A DNA stretch of 64,000 nt from Aquilaria yunnanensis (lineage: Eukaryota; Streptophyta; Magnoliopsida; Malvales; Thymelaeaceae). The stretch is from contig CM077597.1 of NCBI GenBank assembly GCA_039654915.1, positions 86,306,001 through 86,370,000 on the forward strand, given 5' to 3'. The stretch's first letter is position 1, and the number at the start of each line of letters is the position of its first letter. Positions 46,591 through 59,239 of this stretch are shown here, in pieces. Below the pieces are notes generated by a model. That model saw nothing but the letters and a program-made list of their open reading frames with translations, was not told where the DNA came from and made no database searches. Made by a program: the position numbers and the translations under genes.

Positions 46591-46989
46591 AAAAAAAGCT
46601 TATATTATGGAACAAAAACGGCATCAACTTTATAGTGACCAATGCTAATGTTTCCTTCACCATCTTCCACCTCCCAAACTTTACACTTGGCCCTTCACTA
46701 CTGCATCTTCACATGAAAGTATCTCATGTTGGCATCAGCGTTTTCAGCCAAGCTAGCTTGGCTTTTTGCTTCAAATAACTATTTTCAGCACTGAGAAGCT
46801 TCCAAAAGGCCCAATCTCGCATCCCTTTCTCTCTACACTGGGTTCATATTACCTCTATCCTATTGAAGACGATTCTACACATTGGCCAACAGCTTTTTTA
46901 CATCTGCAACTCTCTGATGGATGGTAGAATAATGAGCCATATTTAAGTTCTTAAGCTCCTACTTAACACGATTCAACTTCGTAATGAGC

Positions 46990-47825
46990 TGAAATATCTT
47001 AAACCCCCGAATCTCTAACTGGATGCCTTGATCTACACAATGATTAAACCGAGGGTCCTCCAACCATAAGTTGAGAAACCGAAACTAACCCTTCCTATTA
47101 ATCCCATCCTCATGGATAATCACTAGCATAGCAAAATGATCAGAGAGATTAGGGCTAAGAAACTTGGCCTGAGCATTCGAAAAGGATTGAAACCACTCAA
47201 TATTTGAGACAACCTTATCCAACTTGCTTCATACAATATTTCCAGGCTTTTGATGACTGTTCCTAGTGAAGAAACTACCAGAAAAAGGTAAGTCATCTAA
47301 GCCCAGAGCATTAAAACACTCATTAACATAAGATATTTCTCCTCCAGAAACAAGATGGATATTTTCTCACTCTAAAAGTTTCCTAGCCACATTAAAGTCT
47401 TCCAGAAGAATCTAGGGGCCCTGATACGAAAGGCCTTTTAGACTGCTCCAAATGGCTTTCCTGTCATATTCAGAATCGTATGCATAAACGTAGGTGCAGA
47501 GAAATTCCACCCCATTACTCATTCTTACCTTTACAGTGATCCACTAAGCAGCAAAATCAACCACTTCTACATGAAGATCATGTTCCCATAACATTATAAT
47601 TATACCATTTCTATGGGCTTCATGATTGCTGAAAAAATTCCACTCCTCATGCCACCATCTAGCTAGCCCCCCAACTTTAGTGTCCTTAATAAAACTCTCC
47701 AAGATAGCAAAAAATTGACTTCATTTACAGACACAAATTTAAAGACTTCAAAAAGCTTATGAGGTTTATCACAACCTCTTACATTCCAAGTAACTATAAT
47801 AATTTTTGGTGCAATGTTGGAGCAC
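46990..47825 (-). pseudogene. LINE ORF2 endonuclease remnant
   Basis: Minus strand starts VTWNVRGCDKPHK, the standard N-terminus of the apurinic-type endonuclease of plant L1 ORF2. LCTYVYAYDSEYDRKAIW, the FNVARKLLE block and LSPNLSDHFAMLV, the last with the conserved S-D-H, follow in order. Interrupted by several stops. Confidence 0.85.
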
Positions 47826-47829
47826 CTTC

Positions 47830-48627
47830 TTTGTCCATGAAAATTTTCTTACTAGGGCCATCGTTAGAACGAGGAGTCGTTGAGGACACTCTAGGGCTAC
47901 CCCCTTTACTTACTACTTTCGTGCTTAAAGCTTGGAACCTATTCGAAAGGTTTAAAATCACCTTATCCATTCCCAATTTATCCTCAACCATTTTAGAAAG
48001 GGTCTTAGAAGTATACTGTGTATGAACTCACTCCACCTTCTCTTAAACAATTAGCTCCCCCTCCTTTACAACAGTCATAGAAAGCTTTGGATTTGTCATC
48101 TGAGATTATTTTGGGACCCAAAGCTACTTGGGATCCTCAATATTTTCCACTCTTTTCCAGCAATTGTGAACATCATGGCCAAGCATCACACACTTGATAC
48201 AAAATTTAGGTAATTTCTCATAGGAGAAGAAAGCAACAACATTCTAGCCATTCAGTAATCTAGCCTAAACATCCCGAATAATAGGTTTCGCCAAATCTAC
48301 TTCCACAGCTCGAGTATAAGAAATCTGATCCTTCATAGCAATAAAATTATTAGTCACTACTAGCTAACCAATTCTACTGACAATCATACTGAGAGCCTTA
48401 GGATTCCACAACACCAAAAGACAAGAAATCTGAACCCAGATTGGAACCAACGTGGCATCTTCTTTCTTGAACTTAAGGTCCATTGTCCATTTCTTAAGTA
48501 CCCAGTGTCTAACACCCATGTACCAAACACTCTTTCCCAAAACATTATCACAATCCATAGGCAAAGGAAACTTAATGACAAACCAACAAGAAGGATGAAA
48601 GAAGACCTTTGGCTTTGCAATGTCCAC
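47830..48627 (-). pseudogene. LINE ORF1 remnant (DUF4283 and CCHC zinc knuckle)
   Basis: The right part reads KFPLPMDCDNVLGKSVWYMG, LKKWTMDLKFKKEDATLVPI, WVQISCLLVLWNPKALSMI, the DUF4283 pattern of plant LINE ORF1. At 48160-48201 lies an intact CX2CX4HX4C knuckle (CIKCVMLGHDVHNC). Such proteins bind element RNA. The N-terminus is missing because of the LTR at 48628. Confidence 0.88.
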
Positions 48628-51201
48628 TGTGACAACTATACTAATCAATGAATGGTTTTGACCCGGTAAGTATGTTTTAAGTATTTTTACTTAAATGCCC
48701 TAAGTTAGTATCTTATGAAACAAGAAACACAAATAAATTAAAGTAAAGATGGGTTCCTAAGTGTGATACAGCACCTAAAAGTCATAAGGGCAGAATGGTA
48801 ATTTTGACCCAAGCAAGTGGCATGACTATAATTTTTATGAAATTAGGGCCATGTAAGGATTTTTGACTAATTAAGTTAAGACAAAAAGTAATTCTACCTA
48901 TTAGAACCATCATTTGAAGAAAAAGTGCAAAAATTGCACTAAATGTTTAAATGAGCCATTTATGTCTTAGGCAGCTTAAATGTCCAAAAAGCTAACTGTA
49001 AGAGGCATAGAAACATTCTTTGGAACCAAGGAGGGATGATTTTGAGAGTGTGTCTAGTGGCCAAAGTGAAACAAAAGATAACTTGAGGGTCAAGAGACAA
49101 GATAACAAGAAATGGGCTTTAGAGTTGGTAGGATATTCCTTACAAAAGATGGTCACTATTCTCATTTCTTTCTTTCCCAATTTCATGGGTTTCTCCTTCT
49201 AGCAAATTATTTTCTCCAAACCTCACCAATCTCATAATTTTCTAGCAAATTTGAAGGTCTCAAAATAAAATCAAAAAGTCTTTAACTTATTCTTGGTGCA
49301 TTTGCTTCATTTTAGCTCTTTTGTTGCATGTTTTGGCCATAAACCCTAAGGTAAGCCTTTTCGTTTCATTTTACCTGGCTCTATTTTGATTGAATAGCTA
49401 TAAATGATCTTTATTTGAAGTTCTCGATGCCATATCACATTGGTTATAGGTCTGGAACTCAAGAGAGCTAAGTTGAGCTCAAGTGTGCTTTATGGTGCTT
49501 GTGTTTTGTTCTTGCTTTGTGGATAAATTTGATGTAAGGATTCAAGTTAATTTAGCTCAAATAATGTATATGGATGTAGTATTACATGTTTGAATGAAGT
49601 AGAAACAAGTCCCATTTGAATTGGCTTTGGGGATTGAAAGATTACACAAGTTTTGTGCAAGATAGCATAAGTGCATGAAGTAATGTCAGGACATTGGCGA
49701 CACGTCACCAACCTGGAAGACGCATCACCAACAACCTCCCAGGAAACCCAAGAACTGATGCCCTTTAAGACACATCACCAACGGCGTCAACAAGGCCCAA
49801 GCCCTTAAGCTCAGGGCACTTTTAAAATGTCACAATCTCTCAATTAACATCCCTAGGCTATTCCAAGATATTTCGTAGCTTCGGTTGGATCTAAAACTCA
49901 TTCCTAAGTTGAAAACTATGCATTCTTTAAGTGGTAGCCAAGTGGTGTGCTCAAGGTAAGGTTAAGTAGAGTGGCTAAGGGGGTAGTGCTCAAGTTCCTA
50001 AAGAGATTCTAAGGAGATTAAGGTGGATTTTGAAGCCTTCATCGGCCAAAGTAAGAAATCTTAGACCTTTGGGAATGAAGAAGAAACCTAAAAGAACCCT
50101 AACCAAACTTTATGTTTTAGTAAGTACGCCACTAAGGAGCTCTAAGCTAAGCTCAAAGAGCTTGGTGAGTTGAACCATAGAAGATGCCTACCTTGCCTAA
50201 CAAGTTAAGGGAAACATGAGTAAGATTTGGGAAGAGGTGATGACCTACACTAGGACCTATAATTCGGACTTAAGGGAGGTAAAGGGTTCAGGATATGAGT
50301 GCCAATATCTCAAATACCACCACCATTTGAGCTTACGGCAAGAATGGGGCACCTTAGGTGTAAAAAGTCCCAAGGAGTGTGCATGTTGCATATCATTCAT
50401 TCATGCATTGCATGTATATTATGTTATTTGTTTGTGCGGATTGTTAGTTGGTTGTTTGACTGTTTGTATGTCATATTTGCATGCTTATTTCCTATATTCC
50501 ATACAAGTACCCCAAGGAACTCTTATTGAGTACAATCATTTGCACACTCCCTTAAGTTTCTTGTGTAGGTTCTAACAGTAGGCCTAACAACTAAGTGGAT
50601 AGTTGTGGGCTAAGTTTTCCCTTTTGTAGGTGCTTATCTACTTGAATCCTTGAGATTAAATGGTTACTTGAGAGATAAGCTTACTACTGACTAAGTGTTA
50701 TACCTTTACAGTTTAGAGGCTAAGTGATGCATAAGGATAAGTAAGGGGCTTACAGTTAGAGCATGATACCTCAAAGGTGGGGCTGAAGTGACAGATTTTA
50801 GTTATAATTTTTCCTTGTATATATATTGTACCTTTGTGTACTAAGACATTGCCTCTATTAGGATATATTGTTATGTTACAACATTGAGTTACTTTTGGGT
50901 GCACGCTTATGTTATAGAGTGTATACAAACTATTACTTGAAGTTGAAGTAACGACTATTTTATTGCCTTGGCACATTTTAAGTACATTTTAAATGGAATG
51001 CTTGAGCGATGTTTTTTAAATGGTTTACTCATTTATTTTGCATCATTAGGACAAACTCATGCATATCTTCTTGCAAGATAGGTTAAGAAACTAGTTCTAC
51101 GTAAATTGTCTTAATTTACCTACAACTAATAGTTAGCCAATTGTAACTAAGTGAGATCACAGTTAAACAATTCGGGGCACTGGGACCTTGCTCCATGATA
51201 C
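48628..51201 (+). repeat. Element A 5' LTR (~2.57 kb)
   Basis: Begins TGTGACAACTATACTA inside the LINE ORF1 and ends about ...GCTCCATGATA, just before the PBS. Homologous in full to 3280-5966 (reverse). The 3' end lacks the canonical CA, so the exact last base may be off by a few. Confidence 0.85.
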
Positions 51202-51203
51202 TT

Positions 51204-51215
51204 TGGTATCATAGC
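51204..51215 (+). other. Element A primer-binding site
   Basis: TGGTATCATAGC, one mismatch from the tRNA-Met type PBS TGGTATCAGAGC. Confidence 0.88.
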
Positions 51216-51339
51216 AGGTCAATGGTCCTAGTAAAGGCATTAAGTGATTTAAGATCTATGTGTTCCTTATGCTAAGTGTGGCTAGTACTGCTTATAAGTT
51301 GCTCTAGGTATGATTTTCTGGTTTTGGTTGTAGGTATCA

Positions 51340-51780
51340 TGGTGAACACTTGGTCAGGTGCTACTACTGAGGCTCAGGTTCCTAGTGTGGGAACTAGTGA
51401 CCCTAATGGGGTGCATATGAGAGAAGTGGTGGCTTTGTTACGTAAGCTCAATGAATTTAGGCAAGAATATAGAATTAAATTAATGAACCTAGGGAAGAAT
51501 ATAAAATAACCAAGAATCAGAGCATGAAGGGCTAGGCATGGGATTTTTTTTCAACCTAATAAACCTAGGCAAGAATTAAATTATTCCATGATACTATAGG
51601 CTTCTATGGTTAGTGAAAACCTAGGCAAGGCTTCCTTGTGGTGGAAAGATATCATGGAGAATATAGAGTTAAATTAATGAACCTAATGAACCTAGGCAAG
51701 AATATAGAACTAAATTAATGTTTCAATACTCTAGAATAACCAAGAATCAAAGCACGAAGGGCTAGACTTACACTATTTGA
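51340..51780 (+). pseudogene. Element A gag start, with an internal duplication
   Basis: An ATG 125 bp after the PBS opens MVNTWSGATTEAQVPSV and runs to a stop at 51507. The next part is duplicated: AAGAATATAGA-TTAAATTAATGAACCTA and AATAACCAAGAATCA-AGCA-GAAGGGCTAG occur at 51464-51535 and again at 51655-51765. Nothing downstream reads as gag, so the coding region is destroyed here. Confidence 0.55.
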
Positions 51781-54700
51781 TGGAGGAATAAGCAAAGACA
51801 TAATCGGCGTGAAGAGGACCAAAGAAATGTGGACGGCCTTCTTCCCAAAATTCAAATTTTTTTTCTTATGGTGGTGAGTTGCTGAAGAAAAAAAAAAAGG
51901 CGATAGCAAGCTGTAGGTTTTAATTTAGAGCCAACTTGGATGCTTGATCGAGGAGAAATACAAGAAAAGAATAATAAATTAAAAGAAAGAGTTGTAGTTA
52001 TATTAGGATAATAATGAAGGTGTCTAAAATAAGGAAAATATAGATAAGTAGGTAAATTAAATTAAATTTTTTTTACAAAAGCAAAATACCAATGAGGCAT
52101 ATGGCTAAAAGTCTTGTTGTTAGGACCATTCCTTAGAACTTGGCTTAGGCCAATAATATAGAGAAAATGCCAATTAAAAATGAGGGACTTGATTGAAAAT
52201 GTGAATGAGGGTATATGTGCAAAACCAGTAAAATTTGGGTTCAAAATGGACATAGATAACTAGACTATGATGTCTTCGGCATGAAATAAAGTTGGAGGAC
52301 TACAATGCACACTTGAACTAGTGATGCAAGTGAAAGTACAAATCATAAATGAGAACTTTTAGCCATGCAAATTTGTATGGGGACTAGTGGAACATTAGAC
52401 CAACTTTTGGTGACTTTTTTTATGGCCGGTCAAGCCTTGTCCCCCACCAAGGATTTATGCCATCATTTCTTTGATTTGTTTAATTAGCAATTGTCTTGGT
52501 ACTTGGCTGAAACATGCATGGGATAATGGCCATTTTCAGCCATTTTGAATAATGCTTGGCAATGTAAGCCATTAAACAATGTTAATGCCAAAATGAACAT
52601 GTGTTTTAGTGACTAAAATGGAGCCATGAATCCTTGAAGGGCTAAATGAACCATGCAAATTAGCTCAAGGCTGAAAATGGCATTAACCCATTAATGAGTC
52701 CATGTGGCCATAACCAGATTAGCATGAGTAAATTAAAAAATTGTTCGATCAAAGCCATTATTTGTGCTCTTGGCCAAAATTTGAGAGCTTTGGCATTGCT
52801 CTTGAAGGTTGCTACCGATTTGATGCCAAATTGTGGAGAAATTGAAGCTTAAAGGAAGAATCAAGCTTGGTCTACTCATTTTTGCACTAGGCGACCTAGA
52901 AGCTCAAGTTGAAGTTTGGTTTTTGAAGTTACAAGGGAAGGCTGAGACATTCTAGCTAGTTCTTGAGGTATAGATTCATAAATTCACTTGTTTTCTTGGT
53001 AATATTCCATGATCAAGTGATTATGATAACTAATTGAAGGCATTGTTGTGCTTAGCAACCTTAGTTTGGAAGAGTGGTTTCGGTTTTGGATGCTTAATTA
53101 TAACCGAAAGCTTGAGCTTGTATTTGAGGTAGGAATTCACAAATTTACTTGTTTACTTGGTAAGGATTCCATGAGCAAGTAATTTTGATGGCTAATTCAT
53201 GAACAAATTATGCTAGGTAATTTCAGTTTGGAAGCTCAAGTTGAACTTGGATGTTCAAGCACTAACCGAGGAGACTCAAGCTTTGTTTGAAAAGGTAGGG
53301 TTCACGGATTACTTGTTTGCTTGGTAATGTGCCATGATTCAAGTAGTTAGAGTGACTGAGTGATGGTTAAGTGTGCTAAATGACCTTAGTTACTTGATGG
53401 GCATTATTGAGGTGATTCAGTTTTATGAATTGGTTAGCTAATCAAATATGGGCATGTGCTAGAAACTCTAATGAGTAAGGCCAACTTGCTAGGAGTTTTG
53501 GAGCTCTAGTGGATGGTGGACTAAAGTTGTGAAGAAGTATGTGCAATAGTGCACAAGGACACATGCTTGGGTTTCGGCCGTATGATCATTGTGGTATGTG
53601 TGTGAGTTGTGTGCTTGATTGTTTATTTGTGTGTGCTAACCAATTGTAGGTAGCTTAATTATCCTTAATATGTCTCGGTTACTATATCTGTATATTGTGT
53701 TCTTGTGTTTTCAATGTCTTTCTTGTAGGATAAGTAAGCTATGGAGAAAGTCTTGTGCTTAACTAAATAGACCTTATATGGTCATTTGTGAATCCTACTA
53801 AGTATTATTACTCATGCCCATTATATTTGTGTTTCAGGCAAGGGTTTAGAGCTTAAGTGATTAGTGCTTGGTTTGCTTGCTTGTGAATCAAGTAGTTCAC
53901 ACATTGCTTGAGGCATGTGTGCCAACTAAAACTTGGCTTAATTGAATTATTCTTACAAGTCTTCTGTTTATGGTTTATGCCCAAAACTTAAGGTACAAGT
54001 TTTGTAGGCTTTGAGTAGATTGTGGGACTTGTCTGGCAGAGGAGATGGATGTGTGTTCTTGGGCTTTAGTGTGGTGGTTTGCCTTTATGACTATGAACTT
54101 GTTCATAGGTTTAGTACATTAAACTATGGTCATGTATATAGTTTTTAAGATCCTTCTCGGGTACTATAGGTAAACTTGAATGTAATGCATAACTTTGGCT
54201 GATTTTGGACAATGAGTACTCTTGGTATGTTGCCAAGTTAATAGTACTTGTATGTAGGCTAATTTTATGTATATTAGCCTCGGTTGAATTATGGTTTTGC
54301 GTAAGTATTTTGGATGCTTGAATGCCAAGTTATGCTATGTTATATGGCAGGATGTGCGTTGATGTATGAAATCTTTTGTGTTCTTTTCTTATGTTCATGA
54401 ACATGAAAATTGATTTCCAAAACTTGATGAGATGGGCATCTTTGTTGACATGCATTGGAGTAGCATACTTGATGGGTACACATCCTAGACACTTAATAGA
54501 TTAAGTGTATGCCTTGCTTGCATTGCAAGTTACTGATTTACAGCTTTGCTTTGTGTTGCAAGTTAGTGGTTGGGCCTTACTTAAGCTGCAGGTAATTGTT
54601 CTAAATAACTCATAAGCCTCCTAGGGCACCTCCTAGCTCTCAGCTTAAGAAAATAAGATTTAAAAACTACCTAACGAACAATGGCAGAAATAAAAGGTAG

Positions 54701-54792
54701 TTAATAACACCTGAACATAAGAGTGTTTAAATAACTCTTGGGTAGAAATGGTGAGTGGTACTAAGAGTGTACAGACTGGGGCCTGTGTGGGG
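51781..54792. other. LTR-like debris without coding content
   Basis: About 3 kb of AT-rich text in the style of plant gypsy LTRs. It contains the degenerate tandem repeat at 52960-53345. Its end near 54780-54793 (GGGGTGTGACAC) may be an LTR border. No domain-bearing frame. Confidence 0.4.
52960..53345 (+). repeat. Three degenerate tandem units (~130-185 bp)
   Basis: GAGGTATAGATTCATAAATT, GAGGTAGGAATTCACAAATT and AAGGTAGGGTTCACGGATTA each open a block followed by ACTTGTTT-CTTGGTAA, CCATGA-CAAGT and later TTAGTTTGGAA or CAGTTTGGAA. Starts at about 52967, 53127 and 53293. Confidence 0.7.
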
Positions 54793-55223
54793 TGTGACAC
54801 TTGTAAATTTAAAATCAGGGTTAGTTGGGAAATTATTCCAGGGAACAAAAGTATGAACCCGGTTTAAACCGTGCACTCATAGGCTAAAATTTTGAAAACA
54901 TAAGCAAATGAATTCAAAATTGAGTGAGATAAATTTATTTTGACTCATTTTCATAAGAAGACTCTAATGATACTTTTAGATTTTCCATTTGATGCTCGAT
55001 TGGAAAAGGACAAAAATGACTTTAGCCTAAAAAAGATCACTTCGACCTTCCGGGCTTGGAATTTGACTTAAAAGAATTATCTAAGGATCAAGAATCTGGA
55101 TTTTGATATTGATTTTCTAAATTGATATGTAAAATTATGAAAACACTCTTTAGGGTATAATGGTAATTTTTACATTTAGAATAATTTGGAATTTTTCTTT
55201 TTTCTTAATTTTTAGGGTTATTA
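54793..55223 (-). repeat. Candidate 3' LTR of element B
   Basis: Adjoins the PPT and in reverse starts TAATAACCCTAAAAATTAAG, a common gypsy LTR beginning; it ends near GTGTCACACC. It does not visibly match the LTR at the other end of B except at the tips and in one ATT-TCCAGGGAAC word. Confidence 0.45.
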
Positions 55224-55242
55224 AAGTCTCCTCCCCTTAAAA
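55224..55242 (-). other. Element B polypurine tract
   Basis: Minus strand TTTTAAGGGGAGGAGACTT directly after the last codons of the polyprotein (KFLLRGG). Confidence 0.8.
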
Positions 55243-56382
55243 GAAATTTGTCCTTAAAATTGAAATAGGGTGTTAAGAAATATCTCAAATTTGCGGATAT
55301 TCTTTCAAAGGTCATCGTCAATTTCCCAGGTTGCTTCCTACTCTTCATGTTTATTCCAAATAATTTTTAACAATTGAATAACTTTGTTGTAAAGAACCTT
55401 TTCTTTACGATCCACAATGGCCAAAGGCTCCTCTACATAAGTTAAACCCTTGCGTAACTGTAATGGCTTCCATGGAATAACATGCACTAGGTCTGGCTGA
55501 TACTTGCGAATATTACTCACATGAAACACGTTGTGAATTCTAGCCAAATTAGGTGGTAAAGCGACTCAATACACCACCTCTCCAATGAGCTTTAATACCT
55601 CAAAAAGTACAACAAAACGCGGGGCTACCTTCCTTTTCACTCTAAAGCGTTGAAGTCCCTTGGTCAGTGACACCTTTAGAAACACATGATCACCAACGGC
55701 AAACTCCAAAGAATGACACGTCTGGTTTACATAACTCTGCCTCCTATCTTGAGCTACTACCAATTGTTATTTGATTATTTTGACCTTATCCGAAGTTTGT
55801 TGTACCAAATCAGTCTCAATAAAGGCCTGTTGCCTACTTTTTCCCAACACACTAGAGTACGATAACTATGACCAAACAAAACCACATATGAGGCCAGATG
55901 AATGTTAGAGTGATAACTATTATTATAATCAAATTCCACTAGGGGTAGCTCATTATCCTAGGAGTTCTTGTAATCCAGTGTGCAAGCTCTAAGCGTATCC
56001 TTAATAGTTTGTATAGTCCTCTTGGATTGCCCATTTTTCTATGGATGATAAGCAATACTCATTAATGTCATAGTACCCAACTGTTCTTGTAAAGTCTACC
56101 AAAACTGTGATGTGAATCATGGATCCCTATCAGAAACAATGCTCCTTAGTACTTCATGAAGTCGAACTATCTCAAATATGTACAATTCTGCTAGTTTGGC
56201 TACTAGCCAAGTCTTTCGGATTACCAAAAAGTGGGCTGACTTGGTTAACCAATCAACTATCACCCAGATTACATCATGTCAGTGGTGAGTAGCAAGTAGC
56301 CTAATTATGAAATCCATTGTAATGTCATCCCACTTCCACTATGGAATCTCTAATAGCTGTAGTAGTCCTCCAAGTCCCTGGT
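55243..56382 (-). pseudogene. Element B integrase core, C-terminus and chromodomain-like end
   Basis: Starts at the LTR border with GLGGLLQLLEIP then WKWDDITMDFI, the normal integrase entry with the first catalytic Asp, and continues to the GDHVFLKVSLTKGLQRF block, then IHNVFHVSNIRKYQPDLVHV, LTYVEEPLAIVDRKEKVL and EATWEIDDD. These last blocks are the GPY/F and chromodomain-like tail of plant chromoviruses, which guides insertion in the family. Stops and shifts occur throughout. Confidence 0.85.
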
Positions 56383-57110
56383 TGATAGCCGAAGGGCTAA
56401 CGCCTCTCTCATAGGCACTCCCCGAACTAAACGCTATTGCTGACCTCGGAAGGGACGAGCCGAATACCCCATGCGCAGGACCTCGGTTAAAACGTCGGGA
56501 ATACAAAGAATGATGCCCATGCCTCCAAGAAGCCCGAATGAACTAACTTCGGGGGAAAGGAATTGGCCATCCCAGGCAAAAGGGAACCTCCCCGAAGGCA
56601 GGATCTCTAAAACCGGGAAACGCCTGAAGTACAGGGATGATTCCCGAAGAGAGGCTTTCTAACCGAAGGACATCCACGTCCAAAGGACCTCGGGAGTACG
56701 GCATGAGCATTTAAGGAGCCTCTGACATGTCGCCCGCACACGCTACACGCCGCCTCAGAAAATGGCTTGATGTGACAACGCCGTCCAGGTCTTGTCACAT
56801 CTACCTCGGTTCCAGACCCAAGGAAACCTACGAGCGGCTACATGTCCCCTGTGCCCAGAAACATGGATCACATTCGGCCGAACATGTGTCGTGATCTAAA
56901 GGGGCCAGGCACCTCTATAAATACCAGGAACATACCCTGGTAAAAGGATTTGACCCCTTCTCCCTGAGAAAAACACACAGGCAAGGCCATCTAGCTCTTT
57001 TGTGCTTTCCCTTCACCTTTTCTCAGAATTCTGACTTGGGCGTCGGAGGCTCCTCCTCGGAAAAACACTCCGGGGACCTCCTGACCTTTCCTTTCTAAGT
57101 TTTTTAGGTG
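56383..57110 (+). repeat. Solo LTR of family C inside element B
   Basis: Begins TGATAGCCGAAGGGC like the C LTR at 62547, shares TATAAATA (56916-56923), ACTTGGGCGTCGGAGGCTCC (57034-57053) and ACTCCGGGGACCTCCT. GC content is well above that of its host. No PBS or gag follows; element B RNase H-integrase sequence resumes at about 57113. The integrase zinc-finger part of B is missing at this point. Confidence 0.82.
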
Positions 57111-58560
57111 CTCCATATGCAAACTAGCTACAAAAACATGAGGTCCTCTCATTTGTACCCCTGAGCTCATGTCACTAAACTCCTCCAATAGTTTCCACCC
57201 AAAAACCACCATAGCATTTAGTTTAGCACTTGCTTTTCTACTTAAAGCATCAGCCACCAGGTTAGCTTTACCTAGGTGATTCTAAATAGTACAATTATAA
57301 TCAAAGATATATTCAACCCAATGACGCTATAGATTGTTAAGTTCCCTATCTGACAATAGATACTATAGGCATTTATATATAGTCAATGAAGACCTCAAAC
57401 TCTTTTTCATACAAACAACGTCACCAAAGCCTTAATGCATGCATGACTGTTGCCAACTCTAGATCATGAGTTGGGTAATTTAGCTCATTAGGCTTCAACT
57501 GCCTAGACCAATAAGTAATCATCTTCCCCGCCGCCATCAATACACAACCAAGCCCCTGATGTGATACATCTGTATAAACTGTAAAGCGACATTACCCATA
57601 AAAAAGAATAAGAACAGTTGGGAAGTAACTGCTTCTTCAACTCCTGGAAACTATTTTCACACTACTTGGTCCGCTAGAATGGTTGATCTTTCTTAGTCAG
57701 TTAGGTCAAGGGGCATGCCAACTTAAAATAACCTTCTACAAAGTGACTATATTAACCAGCCAAGCCCAAGAAACTCTGAGTCTCAAACACAACCTTCGAT
57801 TGTTACAAATTCACCACCACTTCAACCTGGCTAGGATCTATTGAAATTCCTTCCTTAGATATCACATGGCCTAAAAAGGAGACATTGCAAATGAAAACTC
57901 ACACTTGCTCAGCTTTGCATACAGCCTATGTTGTTTCAATGTCTAAAGTGCAATCCTTAAATGTTCTCTATAGCTTTTAGCATCTAGTGAGTAAATCGGA
58001 ATATCATCTATGAAAATTATGACAAACTGATGTAGGTATAGTTATAACACCCTATTTATTAGGCCCATGAAAGCTACGGGTGCATTCGTTAACCCAAAAG
58101 GCATTACTAAAATCCCATAATGCTAATAATGGTTCTTCAATGCCATCTTTGACGTATCTTCCCCTTTGAATTTTAGTTGATAGTACCCAGACCTTAAATC
58201 AATCTTAAAGAACACCGATACTCCCCTCAGCTGATAAAATAGGTTTTCAATATGAGGTAAAAGGTACATGTTTCACCAGATTCAGCTATTGATAATCAAT
58301 GCACATCCTCAAGCTGCCACATTTCTTCTTCATGAATAAAATTGAAGCACCCTAAGGTGAAGTACTTGGATATATGAACCCCTTTTCAATTACTTCTTAT
58401 AATTGAATTTTTATTTCTGCCATTTCTAATGGAGAAATGCGATAAGGTGCTTGAATGATAGGAGTTGTTCCTAGTAATAAATCGATGGTGAAATCAATAT
58501 CTCAACTAGCTAGCATTCCAGGCAACTCCTTTGGAAACAATTCTAGAAATTCTTCCATAA
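57111..58560 (-). pseudogene. Element B reverse transcriptase and RNase H
   Basis: RT reads RHYGILVMPFGLTNAPVAFM, then QFVIIFIDDIPIYS; the catalytic GATGAT lies at 58003-58008. RNase H follows to the ADALSRKAS motif at about 57230-57257, which closes RNase H in this family. Frame breaks and stops are frequent. The copy at 33612-34733 covers the same part. Confidence 0.88.
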
Positions 58561-58589
58561 TAGGAATACCAGCTACTGATTTAGGCTTC

Positions 58590-58960
58590 TCTAAGTTTGT
58601 ACGAACATAAGCTAAATAGCCAACACAGCCCTGATGGAGATATTTGTCACCTTGCAAACAAAGAGATTAAGATTAGATTAGAGCTCTTTCTATCCCCAAC
58701 AAACTGTGCTTCTGACCCATTAAACAAGGAGAAGGTAGCTAGCTTTTGGTAGCAATCCACCTTAGCATGGTGGCAATGTAGCCAATCCATGCCCAAGATA
58801 GAATCAAATTCAGATATCTCAAGCACAAAGAGGTTAGTGTGTAGATCATGTCCCGCGATAGAAATCGAGCAAGATTGAAGTACATGATTAGAACTCATAC
58901 TAATACCTGAAAGTGTAGAAACCACTAGTATGAAAGGAAGCTTTTTGACGGGCATGCCTA
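58590..58960 (-). pseudogene. Element B protease region
   Basis: A frame of 102 residues holds LVVSTLSGISMSSNHVLQSC and EISEFDSILGMDWLHCHHAK then VDC. The F-D-x-I-L-G-M-D-W-L block is the C-terminal mark of gypsy proteases. The D-[TS]-G catalytic motif lies farther upstream (LIDLGSTYSF-like text at about 59000) and appears mutated. Confidence 0.85.
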
Positions 58961-59239
58961 ACTAGTCAACTAGTTTAGGAGATATAAATGAATATGTAGA
59001 TCCCAAGTCTATAAGAACTCTAGTAGGAAACACAGAAATAGAAAGAGTACCTATAATCAATTCAAATAATTACTAACCTAAGCATGCCACTACTATGACC
59101 TTCAAATTAAAGGCTATAACTAACAGTGTACCTCGCACCATTCCTGGAGCATCCTCTATGTCCTCGGCTACCACTGCATAAACACATCCTGCCACATAAG
59201 GTTTCTTTGTTGGTGGTCCTGTGGTGCTGTTGGTGGAGC

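Larger units (their letters stand above)
44322..48627 (-). mobile_element. L1-like LINE (minus strand), interrupted by element A
   Basis: On the minus strand: ORF1 (DUF4283 and CCHC), ORF2 with endonuclease, RT and C-terminal region, a short 3' UTR ending ...TTAATAAATTTTGCCATCGC and a run of 12-13 A (44324-44336 as T on the plus strand). The 5' end is lost where the LTR of element A begins at 48628. The order and poly-A tail make orientation certain. All frames carry stops. Confidence 0.9.

Noticed and set aside
50713..50976. Conserved 87-residue minus-strand frame shared by two LTR copies
   Set aside because: Its similarity to the frame at 3522-3809 reflects the shared LTR DNA. The reading direction is antisense to the element and neither copy has a start or domain suggesting a gene, so I kept it only as evidence of LTR homology.
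56471..56798. Plus- and minus-strand open frames in the GC-rich segment
   Set aside because: The segment is the solo LTR of family C; LTRs do not encode proteins and the frames have no counterpart in the second C LTR.
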